NCBI RefSeq assembly: GCF_009932475.1
Contig: NZ_BJOV01000002.1
Location: 789,958 to 853,957, forward strand
Direction: 5' to 3'
Length of the DNA: 64,000 nucleotides
DNA from: Gordonia spumicola
GTDB lineage: Bacteria > Actinomycetota > Actinomycetes > Mycobacteriales > Mycobacteriaceae
The position numbers and the translations under genes were made by a program. The notes below the pieces were generated by a model that saw only the letters and a list, made by a program, of their open reading frames with translations, was not told the origin of the DNA and made no database searches. Shown piece after piece: positions 52,974 to 62,666 of the stretch. Within the stretch, counting starts at the first letter, position 1, and every line of letters begins with the position of its first letter.

Positions 52974-54214
52974 CGAATATCCAGCCCCGCCGCCTCGCGT
53001 CGCTGGAGGACGGTGGGGTCGTAACACGCGACTGGCAGTCCTCCCGCTACACCGATGCACTTGTTGCACAGCGTGCAGGTGATGTTGGCGGCCGGATCGT
53101 CCAGTTCGCGGTAGAGGTAGGGGTTGGCGATGAGGCCGCGTGCACTCGACACCGCACTCGTCTTGCCCGAACTGATCGCTTCGTTCATCGCCACGGGGTC
53201 GCGGAAGCCGCCGACGGTGATCACCGGAATGTCGAGGGCACGGCTGAACTCCTGGGCCTGCGGCAGGTTGTACCCCTCGGCCGGCCGGAACGCCCGCTCG
53301 TAGCCGAACTCGGCGAGTGGACCCAGCGCTCGAAGCACCGCCCGACGCTTGGGCGAGGCCTCCCGCATCGCGCCGTCGTCCAGTTGAGCCTTGACGTACC
53401 CTTTGAAGTGGCCCGATGTGGTGCTCGGAAACGACGAGAAATGGCCGCGTGTCACTTCGACGGCGTCGATCCCTTCATCCTGCAGTCGCAACGCCAACTC
53501 GATCTGATCGGCGAGTTTCACCCCTCCCCACGGGATGGTGTCGGTTCCGTTGATCTTGATGATGACCGGGAAGTCGGGGCCGACGCGATCACGGACGGCG
53601 CGGTACACCTCAAGCGGCAACTGCATGCGAGCTCGTGCGGAGCCGCCGTAGGCGTCGTGTCGACGGTTCGATTCGGGGCTGAGGAACTGGCTGAGGAAAT
53701 ACCCGTGCGCCATCTGGATCTGGACGCCGTCCAGTCCGGCCTCCTGCGCGCGGCCGGCCGCAGCAGCGTACGTCTCCAGGAGGGCCGGAACCTCGTCCAG
53801 GCGCAGTGGGCGGGGCTTGGTGCCTTGCGCCTTCTCACGGCGATTAGAAGCCGAAATCGCCTCAGGAACGCCCTCGGCCGGCTTGGTCATCTGACGGCCG
53901 CCGTGATTGAGCTGCGCGAACAATGCGCTCCCGCCGGAATGCGCGAGATCGGCCCACTCACGCAGTCCTGGGATCATCTCATCGGAATGGATTCCGCCCT
54001 GCCGATATGCCGACTTGCCTTGCCACGACACGAAGAGGTTGCCGGTGACGATCAGTGGCGTCCCCGCTTCGACCATCGGGCGGTAGAAGTCGAGCAGTTC
54101 GTCGGTAACGGCACCGTCGACGGTCGCACGGGTCTCGTGAGTCGCCGACTTGAAGAGGCGTCCCGGTACTTCGAGGCCGCCGATGCGCAAAGGGGTGCGC
54201 AATGCGTCATGCAT
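52970..54214 (-). CDS. right-arm copy of Old Yellow Enzyme-type reductase 1
   Basis: Identical translation to 38289-39533, 414 residues. Confidence 0.8.
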   Translation of the reverse strand: MHDALRTPLRIGGLEVPGRLFKSATHETRATVDGAVTDELLDFYRPMVEAGTPLIVTGNLFVSWQGKSAYRQGGIHSDEMIPGLREWADLAHSGGSALFAQLNHGGRQMTKPAEGVPEAISASNRREKAQGTKPRPLRLDEVPALLETYAAAAGRAQEAGLDGVQIQMAHGYFLSQFLSPESNRRHDAYGGSARARMQLPLEVYRAVRDRVGPDFPVIIKINGTDTIPWGGVKLADQIELALRLQDEGIDAVEVTRGHFSSFPSTTSGHFKGYVKAQLDDGAMREASPKRRAVLRALGPLAEFGYERAFRPAEGYNLPQAQEFSRALDIPVITVGGFRDPVAMNEAISSGKTSAVSSARGLIANPYLYRELDDPAANITCTLCNKCIGVAGGLPVACYDPTVLQRREAAGLDIR

Positions 54215-54316
54215 GTTCGTTTCCTGACTACTGGCTGTGGACTGTCGGTCCGATACAACCAGCGAGAAGCCAGCAAAGCTTGACATTAGGCGACAAGTTG
54301 GGGAGCGTCGGAGGCC

Positions 54317-55312
54317 GTGGAGACAAGCGTGCGGCCGGGCAGCCTGCGAGGCTGGACTGAGCTGGTGACGCAGTTGGGCGGCGAACCGTCTGCGCTGCTC
54401 GAGGACGCCGGGCTGCCACCTGACGCCTTGGTCGACGAGGACGCGCTGATCTCAGCACGTGCCGCGATGCATCTCCTTGAGCGCGCAGCCGGAGACCTCG
54501 AGTGCCCGGACTTCGCACTGCAACTCTCGCACTACCAAGACATCGATGCCTTCGGCCCGCTCACCGCCGCACTGCGCAATGCACCGACTGTCCGAGCATT
54601 TTGGATTCTGGCGAGTCAGTGGCTGTTCATTCACAGTCCTGCCGTCACTTTGTCGGTCGAGGAGGCCGACGGCAGCGCCGCGATCCTCTTCGATCTCGTG
54701 CTCGATCCCCTGCCGCCTGTGAGACAGACGATCGATCTGGTTCTGGCCACCTGTCACAGACTGTTCGCGATCGTGCTCGGCGGAGTCTATCGGCCCGTGT
54801 CAGTGTGGGTTCCGCACACTCCGTCGGCACCGTTGACCAGGTATATCCAGTTCTTCGCTGCCACCGTCCACCCAGAAAGTCGGCGGGCTCAGATCGTAGT
54901 CCCGGCATGGTTTCTCGATGCACGCATTCCTGACGCAGACGACGACATCCGCGCCAATGCGCTCACCTACATCGAGTCGAGGTTTCCACTTCCCGACGCG
55001 ACCCTTACCGAGCGCGTGCGCCACCGGGTCTTCCGGACGCTTGGCACGGAGGACGCCGACTACGGTGCTGTCGCGAAGTCGCTGTCACTACACCCCAGAA
55101 CCATGCAGCGTCACCTCGGCCGAGAAGGAACATCCTTCGCAGGAATCAAAGACGACGTCATGCGAAACACCGCGCACCGATACCTGATCGAGTCGACGAT
55201 GCCCGCCAGTCAGCTCGCGCAGACTCTCGGATTCTCTGAGCTGTCGGCGTTCACTAGGGCGTGCACGAGGTGGTTCGGAGCCTCACCGACCGCCGTGCGC
55301 AACAGGTACTGA
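54317..55312 (+). CDS. right-arm copy of AraC-family regulator, local variant
   Basis: Same as 37191-38186 except at about residues 97-101, where a lost A and a gained T nearby (54590-54610) change VRSILDLAS to VRAFWILAS and then restore the frame. Such a compensated pair is typical of read noise rather than selection. Confidence 0.75.
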   Translation: METSVRPGSLRGWTELVTQLGGEPSALLEDAGLPPDALVDEDALISARAAMHLLERAAGDLECPDFALQLSHYQDIDAFGPLTAALRNAPTVRAFWILASQWLFIHSPAVTLSVEEADGSAAILFDLVLDPLPPVRQTIDLVLATCHRLFAIVLGGVYRPVSVWVPHTPSAPLTRYIQFFAATVHPESRRAQIVVPAWFLDARIPDADDDIRANALTYIESRFPLPDATLTERVRHRVFRTLGTEDADYGAVAKSLSLHPRTMQRHLGREGTSFAGIKDDVMRNTAHRYLIESTMPASQLAQTLGFSELSAFTRACTRWFGASPTAVRNRY

Positions 55313-55319
55313 GCGCCTA

Positions 55320-55670
55320 CGGGCGACACGGCAACACGCGCCCAGACGGATACAAGTGGGAAGATCACCTCCGCGAGACCTCGTCTACCGGGCGCAGCGT
55401 GCCCGCAACGACGGAATCAACGTCATGGGATTCAACTACTGGAGCCTCACCGACAACTACGAATGGGGCAGTTACACGCCGCGATTCGGTCTCTACACAG
55501 TGAACGTGCAGACCGATCCGTCGCTGACACGCCACGCGACCCCCGCCGTCGCGGCCTACCGCGACATCGCCCGCGCGAACGGCGTCGGCCCCAGGTACAG
55601 ACCAAGCCGACCGGCTTCCTGGTGCTCCCTCGTGCAAGGCGCCCGCAGCTCTGTCGACCCGGTGCGCTGA
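55320..55670 (+). pseudogene. right-arm copy of GH1 3' remnant
   Basis: Mirror of 36833-37183 with the same internal frameshift. Confidence 0.8.
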
Positions 55671-55849
55671 CACCGGATCGACGTCACGCCTTCGCGGCAG
55701 TCCGTTCGCTCCGGGGCCCCACGGCGCACCACGGCACTGTGCTCGATTTCGCGGAGATCTCCCCGATTCGACACCATTCGTCGATCTCAAGTGAGACCCA
55801 CCTCGATGCATTCCCTGCGTCAAGTCGAGGTGAATGAGCGCACTGCCGA

Positions 55850-56248
55850 TCAGTCGTCGACACCGACCGAATCTGCACCGGTTTGGTTCCCGTCCGCAAC
55901 TTTCGAGAACGGACCGCACGTAGTGAACACTTCACGGATCTGAGTCTTCGCCGAGATCAACACAGTCTGTCCCGGGACGAAATGAGCGATGTCTCCCCCG
56001 CCGATGTCGGTCGTGACACCGTCGACGGTGAGGCTGAGTTCTCCCGAGAGAATGTGCATCGAGGAATAGTTGCGGACCTCTTCGGTGACATCACATGGGC
56101 CGTACATCAGGAGTCCGCTACGCATTCCGGAATTCTCGACGAACAACTGCATCCGAGGCTCCGTAGGGTCTCCGTCCTCCTCGGATGCAATCGGACGCGA
56201 CTCGAGCTCGGCGAAGCTGACCTCACCGACGATGACGGGGCTAGACAT
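55850..56248 (-). CDS. right-arm copy of cupin protein
   Basis: Identical translation to 36254-36652, 132 residues. One base is missing relative to the left arm in the gap after its stop (55820-55830). Confidence 0.75.
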   Translation of the reverse strand: MSSPVIVGEVSFAELESRPIASEEDGDPTEPRMQLFVENSGMRSGLLMYGPCDVTEEVRNYSSMHILSGELSLTVDGVTTDIGGGDIAHFVPGQTVLISAKTQIREVFTTCGPFSKVADGNQTGADSVGVDD

Positions 56249-56288
56249 GTTTCTGGATCCTTTCATTGATTACAAGTTTCGATTCAGG

Positions 56289-57030
56289 TCAACCGACGAG
56301 GAGGGCTCCGCCGTCGAGAACGAAGGTCTGGCCGTGGAACATCTGCGCTTCCGGTGAAGCGAGAAACTCGACGACCCCGACGACATCGTCGAGATCGACC
56401 GCACGTCCAGAGGGACTGAGTCGATTCGCAGCTTCCAGTCGTGCGTCTGCCTCTCGCCCGAATATCTCGCGGAATCCCTCCGTGTCGAGCGCGGTCGGCG
56501 ACAGCGCGTTCACGCGAACTCCGATCGGCGCGAGATCGACAGCGAGGTAGCGTACGAGCGCTTCAGCCATCGCCTTGGTCGCCCCCCACTGTGACGTAGT
56601 CACGCAGTGCAACTCGGGCTCCGCGACTGGAGAGGTACACGATCGAGCTGCCTCGCCCCAGCAGGTCGGCGACGGCCTGGACAACGTAGACGAGCGACAA
56701 CGCATTGACCTCGACTGCATGCCGAAGCTGATCCGGCGTCGAGGTCAAGGAATCAACCGGATACCCGGCCACAGCACAATGGACCACGAGGTCGATGCGG
56801 TCGGAACGTTCTCGCACCGCGTCGGCGACGTTGTTCGCGCCCTCCGGTGACGCGATGTCGCCTGGCACGAGCACGACCGTCGCGCCCAGTTCCTCCGCCG
56901 TTGCACGGACCTCCGACACTGCACTGTCGACCTCGCGATTGTTCAAGAAGATGACGTTCCCCGGACGCGACATCCCGAGGACTACAGCCTTTCCAACACC
57001 GCGGCTTCCGCCGATCACGAGAATGTTCAT
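56289..57030 (-). pseudogene. right-arm copy of FabL-like SDR, frameshifted
   Basis: Mirror of 35472-36213 with the same six-base homopolymer (C6 on this strand, near 56584) that breaks the frame. Confidence 0.75.
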
Positions 57031-57822
57031 CGCACGTCCGCGCTTCGCTCCCGCATCGGTGAACGACCGACATTGATCTTATCGAACGAACGCCCGAGGT
57101 GGAATGGGAGATACTCGTCCCCCTTCCCAGGAATCGTCTCGCGGAGAACGGTCTCAAGGGTCGACTTCCCCGTGTAGTGCCTCGCGAGACCCGTCGACAG
57201 CACCGGAATCTCGTCCAGCGGATCGAACGGCGTACCGGTCAGTACGAGTTCGCCTTCGCCCTCGCGGTATGCACCCAGTTCACGTTCGATTCGGTCGATC
57301 GAGATCCACGGATCGCCGGCCGCACCCGCGTTGTGAGTGAGCGGGAGCCCCACCTCGATTGAGTTGGACACAACAGCGCGGGGGCCGAGTTCCTCTCCGA
57401 AACGCGCCTCGATCTGGATGCCCCGAACGCCGTTTCGTGCGCCGTACCCGTACATGTCGTCCGCGTCCCGGTAGAGGCGGCATTCACCCGTCTTCTTCGG
57501 TTCGCCCCAGAGGTCCCGGCCGATCGTCACAGGCATGTCCCCCGAAATGAACAAGGTGAGGTAATACGAACCGACGAACTCTCTCCATCGGACGTTGAGC
57601 ATCACCGCCGCCGACTCGAACTCACCTGAAAGCCCGCATTGCCACTGCGCGACCGAAGCGATACCGCTCGACCCCACCGGCTCCAGGTCCGGCGGAAGCA
57701 CCGAGCGTACGAATTCCGGCGTCCGTTTCGAACTCGACCGAGACACCCTCGACCGTGAACGCTGCTTTCTGGAAACTCGATTGGAACTCCTGCACCTCCC
57801 TCGAGGACATCACATAACTCAT
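57027..57822 (-). pseudogene. right-arm copy of ADC-family gene, frameshifted
   Basis: Mirror of 34681-35475 with one extra base near 57725 (GAAACGGACGCC instead of GAAACGACGCC on the coding strand). This splits the frame after about 34 codons. The left copy is intact. Confidence 0.8.
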
Positions 57823-58016
57823 AGCCGCTCCGTTCGTATTCGATTGATTCTTCCCGCCGCCCCGTCTAGACCCGGCGACGAGATGTGCGTCGCACACTGC
57901 GTCGGTGCTGTGCTTGGAACCAGTCTGAAACGCCGTTCCGATATTCGGCTTCCGAGATCGGACAGATCCATGACGAATCCCGTCGCCTTCCGGCAGCTGA
58001 GTGATAGCTTCGGGCG

Positions 58017-59273
58017 ATGACCGAGGGACTCGTCGCCGCCACCAGCTATTTCGCCGATCGAATGTCGGCCGAACGGGCGGCCGTCCGATCGTGCATGCAT
58101 CGACGGGTGACAGACGAAGTCCCCGGCTACTTCTCCCGCGGCTGGCGAGATCGCCTCCACGGGGCAGCCGTCACCTCTACCGGACACGACGCGCTCGAGC
58201 TGATCGCCCAGACAGTGTCCGACGTGATCCGGACAGGCCAAGGCGCGAGCACTCCACCAGCCCGCGTGTTCGAGGAAGTGCCGTACGCCGCCCGCGCGGG
58301 CATACCGTGGGGACTCTGCGAGGACGCGTACCGCGCATGCATGACCGGCATGTGGGACTGGATCATCCTCGAGGTCCAACAGCTGCCGTACCCGAAGTCG
58401 ACCCAACTGGCGGTGGTCGACAAGGTCACCCACATCGTGTTCCGGTGGTTCGACGCCGCGATTCGGCGCGCCCGCGAGGAGTTCCTCGCCGAGCGCGCCA
58501 AGCTCGGCAGATCCGCGGCCCGACGACGAGCCGAGCTACTCCGCGATCTCGCAGCCGGCCGCAGCGTTTCCGAAGTCGAGCTCGGATATCCACTGCACCG
58601 ATGGCACCGGATGTTCATCCTCTGGCGGCCGGGTGGAGCGCTCGACGGAGACAGATTGCGAAGCCGGTTCGGCGCGAACACCAGCCTCGCCGCCGAGGCC
58701 GATGACGGGTCCCTGTGGATTGTGATCGGAACGATGGACAGATCGCCTGCTGCCGACATCGTCGCCCTGCTCGATCTGGAAGCGACGGTGCGGGTGGCCG
58801 CGAGCTCTGTCCACCACGGCGTTTCAGGACTGGTCGACGCCTTCCACGAAGCATCCGCGACATACTCGCTGGCACTCCGGAAGCTCGACGGTCGCCCCCG
58901 CCAAGTGACCGCATTCGACGAAGTCGACGTCGAGACGCTCCTCGCCTGGGACATGGCGGATGCGGCCAGAACTGCCGGCGCCGAACTCGGCGTGCTCGCT
59001 GACGCCGGACCGAAAGCCGAGCGACTGCGGGCGACGCTGGAGTCGTACTTGTCGTCCGGATGCAACGCAGCCGCGACAGCCAAGGCGCTGCATATGAGCG
59101 AGAGGGCGGTCCGACACCGTCTCCAGGCGATCGAAGCGTCGCGGACGGTCCCCATTCCTTCACGCATCGCACAGCTCAGCATCGCGCTCCGCGTTCATCG
59201 GGCCCTCGAGTGGCGAGAGAAGCGGAGTGCCGAGCGCACGATGCCAGTCCCCATACCGGCCGACGTCGAGTAG
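58017..59273 (+). CDS. right-arm copy of PucR-type regulator
   Basis: Identical translation to 33230-34486, 418 residues. Confidence 0.8.
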   Translation: MTEGLVAATSYFADRMSAERAAVRSCMHRRVTDEVPGYFSRGWRDRLHGAAVTSTGHDALELIAQTVSDVIRTGQGASTPPARVFEEVPYAARAGIPWGLCEDAYRACMTGMWDWIILEVQQLPYPKSTQLAVVDKVTHIVFRWFDAAIRRAREEFLAERAKLGRSAARRRAELLRDLAAGRSVSEVELGYPLHRWHRMFILWRPGGALDGDRLRSRFGANTSLAAEADDGSLWIVIGTMDRSPAADIVALLDLEATVRVAASSVHHGVSGLVDAFHEASATYSLALRKLDGRPRQVTAFDEVDVETLLAWDMADAARTAGAELGVLADAGPKAERLRATLESYLSSGCNAAATAKALHMSERAVRHRLQAIEASRTVPIPSRIAQLSIALRVHRALEWREKRSAERTMPVPIPADVE

Positions 59274-59381
59274 GCCGTCCGCAGGAGGACACGGAGTCGA
59301 CTGCCGAGATCTGGCAAATTGATGAAGAATGCGTCCGATCTCGGCCGGAATGACGCGGCGCCAGATCGTTAGCTTCGTTGT

Positions 59382-60726
59382 ATGAACGAGAATGACTCAG
59401 ATCACATCCAAGCGCGGGTAGCCGTGGTCGGCGGCGGGCTCGCCGGCTGCACCGCGGCCCTCCGTCTCGTCGAGCAAGGCTTCTCAGACGTCGTGGTGCT
59501 CGAAGCCGCCGATTCGCCGGGCGGCCGCGTCGGGACCATGTCGATCGTCGGCCAGAACCTCGACAGCGGTGCGCAGTTCATCGGACCGGAACAGACCGAG
59601 CTCCTCGCCATCGCTGCGCAGCTCGGGCTGTCCGAAGTCCCGATGTACACCGACGGACAGGACATCGTGCGCCACGTACCGGGCTCGAATCACCCGGAAC
59701 TCGAGTACTTCGTCACGGCGATCGACGAGGTCGCCGCATCTCTGGATCTCGCCGCACCGTGGGCACATCCGGATGCAGTCCACCTCGAGACGTCGTCGGT
59801 CGACGCATGGGCTCACACTCTCGGCGTGACCGACCGTGACGCACTCGCGTACATCGCCTCCATCGTCGAGTCCTTCGTAGGGGCACAGAGCGGTGACGTC
59901 TCGGTCCTCTGGTTCGCGACGTTCGTCGCGGGCGCGGGCGGTTGGGAGCAGGCCACCAAAGAGACGCTGTCCAGCAGGATCGACGGCGGAGCGGGACAGA
60001 TCATCGACCGCCTCGCGGAACGCCTCGGCGATCGAGTCTTGGTGAACAGCCCGGTCACCGCGGTGGTGCAGGGCGAGTCCTCCGTGACCCTGACGGCGGG
60101 CGGCGTGAGGGTGACCGCCGATCGAGTGGTCCTCGCGTGCTCTCCGAATGAGCTCTGCCGGATGACGTTCACCCCGCAGCTGCCAGCGCAGAGGAACGAG
60201 TTGAATTCGAACTGGTCATTCGGCGGAGGCGTCAAGTTCGCCGTCGCCTACGAGCGTCCCTTCTGGCGGGACTCCGAGCTCAGCGGAACCATCATGCCGG
60301 GACCGACCACTCCGGTGTCGAGGATCTGGGACAACTCGCCGACAGACGGATCTCCCGTCGGCATCCTCGTCGGCCTCGCCAGCAGACGTCACGTCCAGTC
60401 GATGCTCCCCCCCGACCGAGGAAGCCCGGCGCACCCTCATCGAGGAGTACATCGCGACCTCCCTCGGGATAGACGTGCCTCCCCCGATCGGGTACGTCGA
60501 GAGCATCTGGGCCGACAAACAGTGGATCTCGGGCTGCACCACGGCGAATCGACCGGGCACGATGCTCACCTGCTGGCCGACGATCCGGGAACCGATCGGC
60601 CGACTCCATTTCGCAGGAACGGAAACGTCGGAGCATTTCACCGGATACATGGAGGGAGCAGTCCGATCAGGGTCGCGCGCGGCACGGGAGGTCGGCGCAT
60701 TGCTGAGACACAACCCCACCGTCTGA
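59382..60726 (+). pseudogene. right-arm copy of amine oxidase, frameshifted
   Basis: Mirror of 31778-33121, but with seven instead of six C in a run near 60412. The frame shifts after residue 343, and the C-terminal FAD loop (LHFAGTETSEHFTGY) is read only in another frame, from about 60475. Confidence 0.8.
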
Positions 60727-60827
60727 TCGAGACCATCCACGTATAGGTCAGATCGATCTCGCGCGCCAGCTACGTGCCGATGTTGCTGTTGTTCTGAATG
60801 GACTTCTCTAGCTCGACGGAGACAAAG

Positions 60828-60857
60828 GTGCCCGGCCCCGTACTCGGCGTCGGGCAC
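60828..60857 (-). terminator. right-arm copy of hairpin
   Basis: Mirror of 31647-31676. Confidence 0.4.
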
Positions 60858-60899
60858 TCTCTGCCGCTTACAGGGAATAGATCGCCGGATCTTTCGGAG

Positions 60900-61418
60900 C
60901 TAATTCGCGGGCACGGGACATGTCGCCACAGCAACGCCGCGCTTGGCCTCGGTCGACTTGTACGGTTCCTGAGCAGCATCGTAGGCTGCTGCGTTACCAA
61001 CGACTCCAGAGGACTCACCGTCGATTCGGATACGGCACGTAGCGACAGCGGATCGTCCTTTGGCTGTGATCGTGATCGCCGGGGACTGGCCCCCATCCAA
61101 TGTGTACTGCGCGGACGTCCAACCGATAAATCCGTGTTGCGAGTCAATCGCGGCCCCCGACTTTGTGGTCATCCTAACGCGGTTTTCGCCGGTGGACGTC
61201 GGAGGAAGAGTCTCGGACATTGATCCGCTATCAGTCGCGAACTCAACGGTCACCGAATCAGCACCGACCACCTCGGCTTGGTACTCGACTACTTTCGGCG
61301 CGACAGATGGCATTGACTCTGTGTCGCCACTGGACACCACGTCGGTGTCCGCAGATCCGCAGCCAGCGAGGACGATGCATGCTGCAGCAATGAGGTACGA
61401 TCCTTTCGAAATTTTCAC
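60900..61418 (-). CDS. right-arm copy of MmpS-like lipoprotein
   Basis: Identical translation to 31086-31604, with the LAGC lipobox. Confidence 0.6.
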   Translation of the reverse strand: MKISKGSYLIAAACIVLAGCGSADTDVVSSGDTESMPSVAPKVVEYQAEVVGADSVTVEFATDSGSMSETLPPTSTGENRVRMTTKSGAAIDSQHGFIGWTSAQYTLDGGQSPAITITAKGRSAVATCRIRIDGESSGVVGNAAAYDAAQEPYKSTEAKRGVAVATCPVPAN

Positions 61419-61476
61419 TACGCCTGTCAACCTTCCACATAATTCCGGTCAATACCAGTATTCCTCGAGAGACTCA

Positions 61477-61770
61477 TCAAGGCTTGAATCGTAATCCCCC
61501 TGCTGGACCCGACGGCTGGCCTGCGAGAACAAACCGGGATTCCTCGCGCGAGCACGTTATGGGCCCTAACGGATTGTTTATCGTGTCTGAAACCGTCCGT
61601 TCGCAGGACCAACCCTCAATCGACCACTTCTCGACTTCTCCGGAAACGGTCGCCTGAGTCTGAAAGGTGACCTTGGCTATGGGCTTGGCTTCGTCGCACG
61701 TGACCCCGACGCGGCCGGTGACGTAGGTCGTTATGAGCCTAGTGCGTTGAGTAAGTCGCGATGCAGCCAT
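61477..61770 (-). CDS. right-arm copy of small hypothetical protein
   Basis: Identical translation to 30734-31027, 97 residues. Confidence 0.45.
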   Translation of the reverse strand: MAASRLTQRTRLITTYVTGRVGVTCDEAKPIAKVTFQTQATVSGEVEKWSIEGWSCERTVSDTINNPLGPITCSREESRFVLAGQPSGPAGGLRFKP

Positions 61771-61937
61771 GAGTCGAACCTTCCGAACACGCCTGACGGT
61801 GAGGTTGTCGCGAACCTACACCAGAAGCGTCTCGGTGAACAACCAAGTGAGAAAGTCGTCCACGACGGGCATCTTCGTGAGACTCTCCCCCAGATTCAAC
61901 TGTTCGAACCCTGTTGAATGAGCTACCGATATGGTAT

Positions 61938-61951
61938 TCACCTATAGGTGA
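61938..61951. promoter_or_regulatory. right-arm copy of 14-bp palindrome
   Basis: TCACCTATAGGTGA, mirror of 30553-30566. Confidence 0.55.
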
Positions 61952-61991
61952 TACCACCATATCGTATACCTGGAAAACTGGCGAGATTTCA

Positions 61992-62666
61992 ATGAGTCAG
62001 CAACTTCCCAACCCGCGCAACGGGCAGTACTCTACTCAGCAAAATTATGGTCCTCCACACTATCCGCAGCAGCCGAACCCGAGACAACGAAGGAGTCAGA
62101 CTCCATTTACAATCGGGATTGTTTGCGCCTTGGTTCTAGCCTTGGCGACAGTGCTCGTTATTGGCAACAAGCAAGGCATCAGAGAACTGATCGACTCCAA
62201 GGATCGTTCCAGTCCTGGTCAGGAGTCTGTGTACCAACAGTGGTTAGATGTATCGCGCAACTGTTACGACAACTGCCCCCAGATTGATGGAGGGGCGGAT
62301 CGCGAATATGCCGATCGGCTGAACTCGATTTACTCCAACTACGACCTGCATGCGGCGTACAACTACCCGCCCGCCAACGGAAAAATTCGACCAAATGGGC
62401 TTGTCACTGTTTGCTACTCGATCAATCCTCAGGATTCAACAGAAACTGCGAGTGCAAATATTACGAAGGAGAAAGCGGACCGTGCGCATACGTACGCCCA
62501 ACTCCCGAACAATAATCCATACAAGCTCAAGGAACTTCCTTCGGAACTCGCTACCAAGGTAGGAGGAGAAGTTATCGATGCTGTTGTTGATGTCTACTGT
62601 CCAGAATTTCACAATGATGATCCGAAGCTTGGCGGATGGGCGTACCTGAGCGATATTGGTCGCTAG
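61992..62666 (+). CDS. right-arm copy of low-GC membrane-anchored protein
   Basis: Identical translation to 29838-30512, 224 residues. Confidence 0.65.
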   Translation: MSQQLPNPRNGQYSTQQNYGPPHYPQQPNPRQRRSQTPFTIGIVCALVLALATVLVIGNKQGIRELIDSKDRSSPGQESVYQQWLDVSRNCYDNCPQIDGGADREYADRLNSIYSNYDLHAAYNYPPANGKIRPNGLVTVCYSINPQDSTETASANITKEKADRAHTYAQLPNNNPYKLKELPSELATKVGGEVIDAVVDVYCPEFHNDDPKLGGWAYLSDIGR